Shown piece after piece: positions 17,623 through 34,298 of a DNA stretch of 64,000 nucleotides. The first letter of the stretch is position 1; each line of letters begins with the position of its first letter. Origin of the DNA: Planctomycetota bacterium (lineage in GTDB: Bacteria; Planctomycetota; UBA1135; GCA-002686595); assembly GCA_012959525.1 (NCBI GenBank), contig DUDB01000069.1:1-64000 (forward strand), in the 5' to 3' direction. The translations under genes and the position numbers were made by a program. The notes beneath the pieces were generated by a model. The model searched no databases. It had not been told where the DNA came from and saw only the letters and a program-made list of their open reading frames with translations.

Positions 17623-18222
17623 TTAGCTCTCCTTCTCTTCGGAGGAGGGGGGGTCCTCGGCGCTCTCGCCGGAGGTGTCGTCGGTTGAATCTGAGGCTGC
17701 ATCCTCTTCTGCGGGCTCCTCTGCGGGCTCCTCTGCGGGCTCCTCTGCGGGCTCCTCTGCGGGCTCCTCTGCGGGCTCCTCTGCGGGCTCCTCTACGACC
17801 TTAGCTTTCGGCTTGGCCTTGGACTTGGCCTTGGGCTTCTCAGCCGGAGCCTCCTCGGCCACGGCTACGGCCACGGTCAGGTGGCTGGTCTTCTTTGCGA
17901 AGGGCATCGCGCGCCCCTGGGGGCCCGCACGCCAGCGCAAACGGTTGTTCAGCATCGGGCCATCGTCAGCGCGTGCATCCACAACAACCAAGCGGTTCAG
18001 GTCGACGCTCTCGTCCTGGGCGGCGTTAGCCACAGCAGACTTGAGAACCTTGACGTAGAAGGCGGCGGCACGTTGTGGTGCAAATTCAAGCAGCTCGAAG
18101 GCCTCGTTTGCCGAGCGGCCCCGGATGAGGTCCGCAATCAGGCGTGCCTTGCGCTGCGTGATGCGCGCGTAGCGGTGCTTGGCGCGATAGTCTTTTTGAA
18201 GGGTGGTCAAGGTGTTCTCCAA
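17623..18222 (-). CDS. rplV: 50S ribosomal protein uL22 with long acidic repeat tail
   Basis: uL22 lines the nascent-chain exit tunnel. Residues 1 to about 122 are the normal protein, with ITQRKARLIADLIRGRS and the tunnel hairpin around RWRAGPQGRAMPFAKKTSHL. Residues 123-199 are extra: an Ala/Pro/Lys segment (KPKAKSKAKPKAK), seven AEEP tetrapeptides (144-171) encoded by a perfect 12-bp array, and an acidic Ser/Asp/Glu end. Because the C-terminus of uL22 is near the tunnel exit, the tail may lie where nascent chains and targeting factors dock; this is inference. Confidence 0.97.
   Translation of the reverse strand: MENTLTTLQKDYRAKHRYARITQRKARLIADLIRGRSANEAFELLEFAPQRAAAFYVKVLKSAVANAAQDESVDLNRLVVVDARADDGPMLNNRLRWRAGPQGRAMPFAKKTSHLTVAVAVAEEAPAEKPKAKSKAKPKAKVVEEPAEEPAEEPAEEPAEEPAEEPAEEPAEEDAASDSTDDTSGESAEDPPSSEEKES
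17711..17794 (-). repeat. 12-bp tandem array in rplV
   Basis: Seven perfect copies of GCGGGCTCCTCT (plus-strand view) encode the AEEP repeats of the uL22 tail. All copies are identical at the DNA level, a sign of recent slippage. Confidence 0.98.
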
Positions 18223-18234
18223 TTAGCGAGTGGC

Positions 18235-18516
18235 TCAGCGGATCTTCTGAGCTTCCTTCTTGTTGGTGTGACCACGGAACATGCGGGTCTGAGAGAACTC
18301 TCCCAGCTTGTGCCCCACCATGTCCTCGGTCACAGCGACCTTGAGGTGTTGCTTGCCGTTGTGGACCATGAAGGTGTGCCCGATGAAGTCGGGCGGAATG
18401 GTACACGCGCGCGCCCATGTCATGATGGGGTCGTGGGTGCCGGCCATATTTTGGGCCTCCACCTTTGCGGCGAGTTTGGGGTCGATGTACGGCCCTTTTT
18501 TTAGACTACGTCCCAT
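18235..18516 (-). CDS. rpsS: 30S ribosomal protein uS19
   Basis: uS19 pairs with uS13 in the head. The 93-aa product starts [15 protein letters not shown] and contains [23 protein letters not shown] (from about 35) and [17 protein letters not shown]. Normal S10-operon position between rplB and rplV. Confidence 0.98.
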   Translation of the reverse strand: MGRSLKKGPYIDPKLAAKVEAQNMAGTHDPIMTWARACTIPPDFIGHTFMVHNGKQHLKVAVTEDMVGHKLGEFSQTRMFRGHTNKKEAQKIR

Positions 18517-18525
18517 GGTCTAGAG

Positions 18526-19356
<831 letters not shown>

Positions 19357-19390
19357 AACAGTTTTGGTCGTTGTTCATCAGGCGGCGTCG

Positions 19391-19419
19391 GGGGTACCTG
19401 CTTTGTGAAGCAGCACCCC
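19391..19419 (-). other. Hairpin between rplW and rplB
   Basis: The transcript can fold as GGGGT/ACCCC outside and CTGCTT/AAGCAG inside with a 4-base loop and a small bulge (19391-19395 with 19415-19419; 19398-19403 with 19408-19413). No U-run follows. It could be a processing or pausing site inside the S10 operon; the function is not shown. Confidence 0.5.
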
Positions 19420-19432
19420 AGAGAGCTGCGGC

Positions 19433-19723
19433 CTAGAAGACGTCGATCGTTTGCCCCTCCTCCAGAGTCACCATGGCCTTCTTCCAGTCGGGACGCCTTC
19501 CGGCCACCCAACCACGACGACGGGTCTTGCCCATCACGGTCAACGTGTTGACCGACTCCACCCTCACTTCAAACACAGCCTCGACAGCCTGGCGGATCTC
19601 CACCTTGTTGGCATCCCGGGGGACGTGGAAGTGGTAGGCGTTGCGCACGGCTGAATCCATGCTGCCTTTCTCAGTGATCACCGGCTTGGCGACGATGTCG
19701 TACATGCGCTGACTGGTGTTCAT
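19433..19723 (-). CDS. rplW: 50S ribosomal protein uL23
   Basis: uL23 is the main docking site for trigger factor and SRP at the tunnel exit. The 96-aa product has KPVITEKGSMDSA, the NKVEIRQAVEAVFEVRVESVNT segment (about 39-60) and the basic loop GKTRRRGWVAGRRPDWKKA, ending in a short acidic strand. It starts 2 bases after the rplD stop. Confidence 0.97.
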   Translation of the reverse strand: MNTSQRMYDIVAKPVITEKGSMDSAVRNAYHFHVPRDANKVEIRQAVEAVFEVRVESVNTLTVMGKTRRRGWVAGRRPDWKKAMVTLEEGQTIDVF

Positions 19724-19725
19724 GA

Positions 19726-20367
19726 CTACTTGCCTCCCTCAGGCTTGGCCGAGACGCCGACTCTGGCGCTCACGCTGTCCACCGCACCGCGTTCAGCGAT
19801 GATCAGGCCACCATTGACCACATCGAAGGTGCACAGCTCGTCTGCCACGCGCACGGCAACACGGGGGAAGTTCCTGAAGGACTTCCAGAGGTTCGTATTG
19901 CGCTCTGAAATCACGATGCACGCCCGATTGGGAGAACCCAGGTCGTTCAGGATCTTGCGCGCCGCCTTGGACGAGGGCTGACTGAACTCACCGAAGTCGG
20001 CGATGACGAGTTCCCCATCGGCGATCTTCCCCGCCAGAGCGGAGCGCAGGGCCACACGACGCGCCTTGGCGGGCATGTGGTAGGAGTAGTCTCGCGGGTG
20101 AGGGCCGAAGACGGTTCCACCGCCGCGCCAAATGGGCGACTTGCGGTCGCCGGCACGCGCACGACCCGTGTGCTTTTGCTTGTAGGGTTTGGCGTTGGTG
20201 CCCTTGACCTCGGAGCGGCCGCGGACCTTCGCTGTGCCCTGGCGCTGGTTGGCCATGTGCATGACCACCGCGTCCTTCAAGGTGCGATAGAGAACCTTGC
20301 CACCGAAGGAGCTCTCGTCGAATTCGACTTCGCCCACGTTGCCGGCCTTATAGCTCTTGACTTGCAT
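19726..20367 (-). CDS. rplD: 50S ribosomal protein uL4
   Basis: uL4 lines the exit tunnel and, in E. coli, autoregulates the S10 operon. The 213-aa product has the tunnel loop KQKHTGRARAGDRKSPIWRGGGTVFGP (about 63-89) and a Rossmann-like body with RVAVRVADELCTFDVVNGG near the end. It follows rplC by 5 bases. Confidence 0.98.
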   Translation of the reverse strand: MQVKSYKAGNVGEVEFDESSFGGKVLYRTLKDAVVMHMANQRQGTAKVRGRSEVKGTNAKPYKQKHTGRARAGDRKSPIWRGGGTVFGPHPRDYSYHMPAKARRVALRSALAGKIADGELVIADFGEFSQPSSKAARKILNDLGSPNRACIVISERNTNLWKSFRNFPRVAVRVADELCTFDVVNGGLIIAERGAVDSVSARVGVSAKPEGGK

Positions 20368-20372
20368 GGAGA

Positions 20373-21011
20373 TCAGCCTTTCTTGACGCCTGTTCGGGCC
20401 GACTGGACTTGGACAAAACCGCCATTGGGGCCAGGGATCGCGCCCTTGACGAAGAGGAGTCCGCGATCCTGGTCCACACGCAGGATCTCGAGGTTCTTGC
20501 TGGTCTTGCGCTTGGCGCCATAGTGGCCCGACATGCGCTTGCCCTTGATCACGCGACCGGGATAGGCCGAGCAGCCGATGGAGCCCGGACGGCGGTAGTT
20601 CATGGAGCCGTGGGTCTTCGGACCACGTGAAAACCCGTGGCGCTTGATCGTTCCGGCGAAACCGCGCCCCTTACTGGTGCCTATCACGTCCACCAGGTCG
20701 CCTTCGTTGAATTCCTCGACCGTGACCGAGTCCCCCACGCCCATTTCAGCGGGCTCCTTGAGGCGGTCCTCGCGCAGGAAGCGCTTAGGAGCAGTTCCTG
20801 CAACCTTGGCCGCCCCACGCATGGGCTTCTTAGCCAAGCGGTCCGGAAGGTCCTCGAATCCCAGTTGGACGGCATCGTAGCCGTCGCGTTCCTGAGTTCG
20901 AACCTGCATGACCACACAGGGGCCTGCTTCGACGACGGTACAGCCTGTGGCTGTGCCGTCTTCGGCAAACAACTGCGTCATGCCTTTTTTGCGCCCTAGA
21001 ATCAGCGTCAT
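20373..21011 (-). CDS. rplC: 50S ribosomal protein uL3
   Basis: uL3 shapes the peptidyl-transferase centre. The 212-aa product starts at ATG 21011 (MTLILGRKKGMTQLF); an upstream in-frame start at 21062 would add a non-homologous leader. TSKGRGFAGTIKRHGF and GSIGCSAYPGRVIKGKRMSGHYG (about 135-157) are present. In E. coli this tip reads GSIGQNQTPG and Gln150 is methylated by PrmB; here Asn149 and Gln150 are replaced by Ser and Ala, so that modification cannot occur. Confidence 0.97.
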   Translation of the reverse strand: MTLILGRKKGMTQLFAEDGTATGCTVVEAGPCVVMQVRTQERDGYDAVQLGFEDLPDRLAKKPMRGAAKVAGTAPKRFLREDRLKEPAEMGVGDSVTVEEFNEGDLVDVIGTSKGRGFAGTIKRHGFSRGPKTHGSMNYRRPGSIGCSAYPGRVIKGKRMSGHYGAKRKTSKNLEILRVDQDRGLLFVKGAIPGPNGGFVQVQSARTGVKKG

Positions 21012-21033
21012 GATTCCCGAGAGATAGAGGGGG

Positions 21034-21062
21034 TTAGTACCGGTTCGACCAAGTGCCCTCAA
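21034..21062 (-). promoter_or_regulatory. Possible internal promoter before rplC
   Basis: On the minus strand TTGAGG (complement of 21057-21062) is followed after 17 bases by TACTAA (complement of 21034-21039), placing a start just upstream of rplC. The match is partial (about 4/6 and 3/6), so this is tentative. A 6-bp inverted repeat overlaps the -35 box (21057-21069). Confidence 0.3.
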
Positions 21063-21115
21063 GTTGAGGACATAAACGCTTGGCCACGCGGTCGGAGGTT
21101 TGATTTGGAAGGTGT

Positions 21116-21212
21116 CCTCGGCTCGCGAACAAGCCGAGGGAGCTGTCTGTCAGTCGCAGTTCGTGGTCCTGGCACCCGTGTGCTCAGTGTCCTTCGTCGG
21201 CGCTTGCCGACG
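21116..21212 (-). other. Two hairpins in the rpsJ-rplC gap
   Basis: Within the 210-base gap are two perfect hairpins: CGTCGGC/GCCGACG with a 4-base loop (21195-21212), directly after the rpsJ stop, and CCTCGGCT/AGCCGAGG with an 8-base loop (21116-21139). Neither has a U-run. In most bacteria rpsJ and rplC are nearly contiguous, so this gap may hold a control element of the operon. Confidence 0.5.
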
Positions 21213-21221
21213 CTCGCGGCC

Positions 21222-21527
21222 CTAGGCCTTGATACGGATGTCCACGCCCGCGGGCATATTGAGGGAAGAGAGTGAGTCGATGGTTTGAGACGTCGGCTCG
21301 GAGATGTAGATCAACCGCTTGTGCGTTCGGATCTCGAACTGCTCGCGCGATTTCTTGTCGATGAACGGAGAGCGCAAGACGGTGTAGCGCTCGATCCGCG
21401 TGGGGAGCGGAATGGGTCCAGCCACCTGCGCGCCAGTACGTCGCGCTGTCTCCACAATCTCGACACTAGACTGGTCCAGTGCCTCGTGGTCGTAGGCCTC
21501 CATTCGGATTTGAATCTTTTCGCTCAT
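21222..21527 (-). CDS. rpsJ: 30S ribosomal protein uS10 (NusE)
   Basis: uS10 serves in the 30S head and, as NusE, in transcription antitermination with NusG and NusB. The 101-aa product starts [20 protein letters not shown] and has [27 protein letters not shown] in the centre and DIRIKA at the end. First gene of the S10 operon, with its own candidate promoter about 340 bases upstream. Confidence 0.98.
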   Translation of the reverse strand: MSEKIQIRMEAYDHEALDQSSVEIVETARRTGAQVAGPIPLPTRIERYTVLRSPFIDKKSREQFEIRTHKRLIYISEPTSQTIDSLSSLNMPAGVDIRIKA

Positions 21528-22151
21528 GCTGTCGGTGCCCGTCGCAGACCGTGGATCACGGTTTCAGACGAGCGGGTTGGGGTAGATCGGTGCGGAGTGT
21601 GAGTGGCGTGCAACGCTCGCTTGGAGGGGCGAGAGGAGCGGGATAGTTTTAGGCCAGCGACGGCATACCATGGCCACAAGGCCACTTAATGGGTCACGGA
21701 GCAGGTCGTAGGAGGGATGCTGACTGGGGTGCCAGCGACGAAACGGATTCTATTTGGATTGCAGAACACCCGTAGACGGGCACCTTTTGGCCGCTGCAAA
21801 TGAGGCGCAAGGCCAGGGTCACGACCCAGCCAAACCCCGCTCGACGCGGTTATGGGGGGGAGACGATAGCGGCAAGGGGGGGGAGGGTCAACACTGCTGG
21901 GGCAGATCCTCACCACTCTGCTCTCGCCCCCGGTCGCGGCAAGGGATGAACCCCGAGCCACGGAGACGCCCCACCCTCTCTCCGCGCCAGGATCCGTACC
22001 TGGAGCCAGGGAGGCCGTTTGGGCAGCCGAGTTCATCTCCCAGCCCTTTCGGGGGCGCAGGAACGGCAGGAGTCGTCGTAAACGGCCTTAATGGAGATGA
22101 TCCATTCCAAATTGCAAATAGGGTGGAACCGTGAGTAGGCCGAGCATTCCC
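21528..22151 (-). other. Long S10-operon leader and fusA-rpsJ gap
   Basis: This 624-base gap has no gene I can support. It contains a candidate promoter (21863-21891) that would give rpsJ a leader of about 330 nt. In the leader several short perfect hairpins can be read on the minus strand, for example TGGCC/GGCCA near 21675-21688 and CCGTG/CACGG near 21550-21562. A leader this long suggests post-transcriptional control, as in the L4-regulated S10 leader of E. coli, but no specific match to that leader is seen. The part next to the EF-G-like gene (about 22077-22127) is unusually A/T-rich. Confidence 0.5.
21863..21891 (-). promoter_or_regulatory. Candidate S10-operon promoter
   Basis: TTGACC (complement of 21886-21891) is followed after 17 bases by TATCGT (complement of 21863-21868) on the minus strand. 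The -35 matches five of six consensus bases and the -10 four of six. It lies inside the 624-base gap before rpsJ. Confidence 0.5.
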
Positions 22152-24230
22152 TCAGAGCCAGGAGAGGCCCCGGGCCTTCAGCTCCTCCTCCGGCACCTCC
22201 ACGAACCCCGCTGGCGTCAAGCTGAACCCCGCCCGCCCCTGGGACAGGGAGCGGACCGCAGTGGAGTAGCCGAACATCTGCCCGAGGGCAACCGTGCCGG
22301 TGATGGTGCGCAGGTCCCCCTCGGCAAGCACCTCCCCCACGACCGCCCGGCGGGCAGCTAAATCCGCAATGATCCCACTGGAGAACGCCTCCGGAGTTTG
22401 AACCTCGAAGGACATGCGGGGCTCCAGCAAGCAGGCAGGGGCATCCCGCAGGGCATGTCCCAAGGCCAGCGTGGCGGCCCGCGCATAGGCTCCCGGATCC
22501 TCGCGCTCGGGATGGCGGCCCACGGCGGTGATCTGCACCGCTCCTGCAACGAGGGCGTATCCGAATCGAGGCCCCCCCATCGAATCCTGGCCCACGGCCT
22601 CCTCCACGGCGAGGCGTATCTGCTGGGGCAGGTCCACGCCCCCTGGCCAACTCACATCCCATCCCGCATCCGTTGGCTGGTCGTCCGTTGCCGGGTGAAC
22701 CTCCAGGTCCACGGACCCGAAGACCTCCTGCCCGCCAAGGGCCTGGTCCACCCGGCCGGCACCCTTGCCCACGCCCGTGATGGCCTCCCGGTATCGAACG
22801 CGAGGTTGGCCCACGCGCGGGGTAACGCCAAATTCCCCGGTCAGGCGGTGCAGATTGACCTCCAGGTGCAGTTCACCCATTCCCTGAAGAGTCCACTGCC
22901 CCGAATCTTCGTCCTCCATCACGTGTAGTGAAGGGTCCTCCCGTGCCAGACGGTCCAGGGCGGAGCGCAGCTTGTCCCGGTCCGGACCTGCCTCGGGCTC
23001 AACGATCAGTGCGATAACGGGATCGGGGAAGGTCAGGGACTCGAGTTGAATCGGATCGGCGCGGTCACACAGGGTGTCACCGGTGGCCGTGTTCTTCAGG
23101 CCCACGAGTACCGCGATGTCCCCCGCGACCGCTTCCTCGAGGGTCTCGCCATGATCTGCGTGCATGCGTTGGATGCGACCGATGCGCTCCATACAGCGCG
23201 TGCGCGGGTTCCAGGCCTTCCCCCCGCTCTTCAAGCGGCCGGCGTAGACGCGCACAAAGGTCAGGTCGCCGTGTGCCGAGGATTGCACCTTGAACGCCAG
23301 AGCGGTTGTCGAACCATCGACATCGGCGGGCCGCGGAGGCGGAGGAGGCGCCCCCTCGGAGTCGGCGCCGTCAGGGGCCGTGCCTTCCACGGGAGGAAGA
23401 TCCAGGGGGCTAGGAAGCCAGGCAAGGATGCCGTCGAGGAGCAACTCCACCCCGATCCCGCGCAGGGCGGCACCGCACAGGGCCGGTATCAAGGTGCCCG
23501 CCATGACCCGCTCGCGTAAGGCCTGTTGCACGCTCTGAGGATCTGGCTCACGGCCCTCCACCACGGCCTCCATCACGGCTTCGTTTTCCTCTGCCAGAAC
23601 GTCGAACACCTCGGCTCGCAAGACCCCAACTTCGTCGACGATTCCAGCAGGCACCTCGCGGGCCTGCCTATTCCCCCGGTCGTCCAGCCCCCACGCCTGG
23701 AGGGTCAGGCAGTCCACGATCCCTACGAGCTTGTCCTCCTCAACAATCGGATAGGCCACTGGAATGCTGGTCGCGCCGAGCCGCTCCTGCATGGACTGAC
23801 AAGCTGCGAGCACGTCGGCCCCTGGCTTGTCACACTTGTTGATGAAGGCAATGCAAGCCAGGTTCTGCGCCTGCATCTGGCGCCAGACGGTTTCGGTCTG
23901 TGCCTGCACACCGGCCACCGCGTCAAGGACGAGCACGGCCCCATCGAGAACACGCATGCAGCGCTCGACCTCCACGGTGAAGTCCACGTGGCCAGGGGTG
24001 TCGATGATGTTGATGGCCCCCAGACCCCAAGTGACGTGGGTAGCCGCGCTGGTGATGGTAATGCCACGCTCGCGTTCCTCGGCCATCCAGTCCATCGTGG
24101 CCGTACCCTCATCCACTCGACCCACCCGATGCTCCACCCCGGTCAGGTGCAGGATTCGCTCGGTCACCGTGGTCTTGCCCGCATCGATGTGGGCCACGAT
24201 GCCGATGTTGCGCAGATCGGCCAGGGACAT
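22152..24230 (-). CDS. Elongation factor G-like GTPase, divergent domain IV
   Basis: This 692-aa ribosomal translocase-family GTPase has all five EF-G domains. The G domain has AHIDAGKT (13-20), a RGITITSAAT switch, DTPGH (77-81) and an NKCD box (about 132). The C-terminal domain has LLEPRMSFEV and QMFGYSTAVRSLSQGRAGFSL. Domain IV differs: the conserved GRGQYGHV tip loop is GGQEVFGSV (499-507), removing the His that enters the decoding site, and a Pro-rich insert follows the G domain (about 285-300). It occupies the fusA slot of the str operon, but the altered tip and C-terminus recall EF-G2 types (mitochondrial EF-G2, spdEFG2) linked to ribosome recycling. A canonical EF-G is then expected elsewhere in the genome. 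Confidence 0.88.
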   Translation of the reverse strand: MSLADLRNIGIVAHIDAGKTTVTERILHLTGVEHRVGRVDEGTATMDWMAEERERGITITSAATHVTWGLGAINIIDTPGHVDFTVEVERCMRVLDGAVLVLDAVAGVQAQTETVWRQMQAQNLACIAFINKCDKPGADVLAACQSMQERLGATSIPVAYPIVEEDKLVGIVDCLTLQAWGLDDRGNRQAREVPAGIVDEVGVLRAEVFDVLAEENEAVMEAVVEGREPDPQSVQQALRERVMAGTLIPALCGAALRGIGVELLLDGILAWLPSPLDLPPVEGTAPDGADSEGAPPPPPRPADVDGSTTALAFKVQSSAHGDLTFVRVYAGRLKSGGKAWNPRTRCMERIGRIQRMHADHGETLEEAVAGDIAVLVGLKNTATGDTLCDRADPIQLESLTFPDPVIALIVEPEAGPDRDKLRSALDRLAREDPSLHVMEDEDSGQWTLQGMGELHLEVNLHRLTGEFGVTPRVGQPRVRYREAITGVGKGAGRVDQALGGQEVFGSVDLEVHPATDDQPTDAGWDVSWPGGVDLPQQIRLAVEEAVGQDSMGGPRFGYALVAGAVQITAVGRHPEREDPGAYARAATLALGHALRDAPACLLEPRMSFEVQTPEAFSSGIIADLAARRAVVGEVLAEGDLRTITGTVALGQMFGYSTAVRSLSQGRAGFSLTPAGFVEVPEEELKARGLSWL

Positions 24231-24282
24231 GGGAGCATCCTACCGATAGGCCGGGCCCTGCCCCAAAGGCGGCTCGGGCTCT

Positions 24283-24750
24283 CTAGGAGCGGTCGTCTGA
24301 ATTCGGGCCAGGAAGACCGGGGTTCTGGGCAAGGAACTCGCTCTTCCAGCGATACCCCTCCAAGAGGTCGGGCCGCGGCTCCCCCAGAAGGGCCAGCGCC
24401 GCGTAGAGGGCCTCCACGGAGGCGAGGCCCTGCTCGGGATCGACGAATACCTGGCTCTTGCGAGGGTAGGCCGTCTTGAGGGGGGGCAGGCTGCGGGGTA
24501 GGAAGTCCCCCACCAAGGCCTCGCGCAGGCGCGGGGCCCGTCGCCAGTTGCTGTCCACCAGGAGCAATCCACGCCCCGCATCCGCCAGAGTGAGCTCGGG
24601 GGCCTCGGGGGTCAGCAGGATCCGGCCCTCCGCGGCAAGGGTGCGACCCGGAACGTGATTCACGAAGCGGATCCCTTCCACGCCTCTAAGGGGCGTCAGA
24701 GAACACTTGCGCTCAGACTCGCGGGGATCGCGCAGGATCAGGACGTCCAT
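24283..24750 (-). CDS. Tsr3-like (DUF367) small-subunit rRNA aminocarboxypropyltransferase homologue
   Basis: Tsr3 transfers the aminocarboxypropyl group of S-adenosylmethionine to a uridine in helix 31 of eukaryotic and archaeal small-subunit rRNA. The 155-aa product follows the family layout. It has an N-terminal DPRESERKCS segment (8-17) like DPKKC(S/T), then RILLTP and LLLVDSNW (62-69) where the family has LDCSW. RSLPPLKTAYP (86-96) stands where the family has RALPxLVAANP, then GLASVEALYAALALLG (108-123) for LSxxEALxAALYILG and YRWKSEFLAQN (133-143) for FKWGHTFLELN. Length fits. It lies between rpsG (85 bases) and the EF-G-like gene (52 bases) in the str operon. The substitutions at DCSW and AANP leave the substrate open. 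The assignment rests on remembered family motifs. Confidence 0.75.
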   Translation of the reverse strand: MDVLILRDPRESERKCSLTPLRGVEGIRFVNHVPGRTLAAEGRILLTPEAPELTLADAGRGLLLVDSNWRRAPRLREALVGDFLPRSLPPLKTAYPRKSQVFVDPEQGLASVEALYAALALLGEPRPDLLEGYRWKSEFLAQNPGLPGPNSDDRS

Positions 24751-24835
24751 TGGAGAGCCTCATGGTCTGACCTCACACACTTGCCGCTCGCGCGGCAGAA
24801 CCCAGACCTTGCGAGCCCCATGGGACGCGCCGTGA

Positions 24836-25312
24836 TCAGCGGGCGAAGTGAGCGTAGGCCTTGTTGGCCTCGGCCATCTTGTGGATGTTCTCTTTCCACT
24901 GCACGGACTGGCCCGTGCCGTTGTAGGCGTCAACCAGCTCTTCGGCCAGGCGTTCAGACATGGGCTTGCCCTTCTTCTTGCGGGCAAAGTCCACGATCCA
25001 ACGGATAGCCAGGGCCTGCTGGCGTGCGCGCTTGACCTCGCGCGGAATCTGATAGTTGGATCCGCCCACGCGCTTGGAGCGCACTTCAACCAGGGGCCGC
25101 ACGTTCTCCAGCGCCTTCGTGAAAATCTCGGTCTGGTCTTCGGCCTCAGGCAGCTTCTTGCTCGCCAGGTCGAGAGCGTCGTAGAACACCTTTTGGGCGG
25201 TGCTCTTCTTGCCGTCCAGCATCACCGCATTGATGAGCTTGGACGCCAACAGGGAGCCAAACTTGGGGTCCGGCTTGGTGTAGACGGCGGTGGACTTGTA
25301 GTTGCGGGGCAT
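24836..25312 (-). CDS. rpsG: 30S ribosomal protein uS7
   Basis: uS7 nucleates assembly of the 30S head. The 158-aa product starts MPRNYKSTAVYTKPDPKFGS and contains GGSNYQIPREVKRARQQALAIRWIV (from about 82) and the KRAYAHFAR-like end (NKAYAHFAR). In E. coli S7 represses its own operon. It follows rpsL by 96 bases. Confidence 0.98.
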   Translation of the reverse strand: MPRNYKSTAVYTKPDPKFGSLLASKLINAVMLDGKKSTAQKVFYDALDLASKKLPEAEDQTEIFTKALENVRPLVEVRSKRVGGSNYQIPREVKRARQQALAIRWIVDFARKKKGKPMSERLAEELVDAYNGTGQSVQWKENIHKMAEANKAYAHFAR

Positions 25313-25408
25313 GGTCTAACTCGGCGAGTGGTTGCGTTGGATGGGGGTGGGTTCGTTCCCTGCGGCAGCCTCTTCGTGGCTGTTGGGCAGGGATCAATCC
25401 TGCTGGTG

Positions 25409-25783
25409 TTACTTCTTGGGCTTCTTCGTGCCGTACTTGGAACGGGCCTGACCACGACCTTCCACGCCGGAAGTGTCATGGGTTCCACGCAGGATGTGAT
25501 ATCGAACGCCGGGCAAGTCGCGAACACGACCGCCGCGTAGCAGCACAACGGAGTGCTCCTGCAGGTTGTGGCCCTCACCGGGAATGTAGGCGGTGACTTC
25601 CTTCCCATTGGAAAGACGCACTCGAGCCGTCTTACGCAGTGCCGAGTTCGGCTTCTTGGGGGTCTGGGTCTTCACCTGAAGGCAGACGCCACGCTTCTGC
25701 GGGCAACTGTCCAGAACGGGTGACTTGGAGCGCTTGATGGGCTTCTTGCGGCCCTTGCGCACTAGTTGGTTGATGGTCGGCAT
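25409..25783 (-). CDS. rpsL: 30S ribosomal protein uS12
   Basis: uS12 monitors codon-anticodon pairing. The 124-aa product has the two accuracy loops [11 protein letters not shown] (41-51; K43 conserved) and [13 protein letters not shown] (84-96). Position 88 (E. coli mature numbering 87) is Arg (codon CGC) where most bacteria have Lys; K88R is a known streptomycin-resistance substitution in Mycobacterium tuberculosis. Asp89, the RimO methylthiolation site, is kept. First gene of the str operon with a good promoter 85-112 bases upstream. Confidence 0.98.
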   Translation of the reverse strand: MPTINQLVRKGRKKPIKRSKSPVLDSCPQKRGVCLQVKTQTPKKPNSALRKTARVRLSNGKEVTAYIPGEGHNLQEHSVVLLRGGRVRDLPGVRYHILRGTHDTSGVEGRGQARSKYGTKKPKK

Positions 25784-25867
25784 AGTCGGTTGGTGTTCCG
25801 CAAGGACGTGGGGGGCCGGCTCCTGTTGGATCGCCGTGAGCCCACGCAGGCTTGTCGGGGGGGAAGA

Positions 25868-25895
25868 ATCTTAGGGATCCAAGGTGTGGGGTCAA
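25868..25895 (-). promoter_or_regulatory. Promoter of the str operon
   Basis: On the minus strand TTGACC (complement of 25890-25895) is followed after 16 bases by TAAGAT (complement of 25868-25873). It lies between rpoC and rpsL, giving a leader of about 75 nt. The 16-base spacing and partial -10 resemble the promoter of the tRNA-tuf array. Confidence 0.6.
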
Positions 25896-25947
25896 GGGCA
25901 ACAGGGCCCTGCCCCCCCGGATACCGGGAGGAAGCCCCCCAATGGGG

Positions 25948-30549
<4,602 letters not shown>

Positions 30550-30560
30550 GCTGCCAACTC

Positions 30561-34298
<3,738 letters not shown>

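Noticed and set aside
11984-17794. Tandem arrays considered as CRISPR
   Set aside because: The units are 12 bp with no spacers and lie in frame inside ribosomal protein genes.
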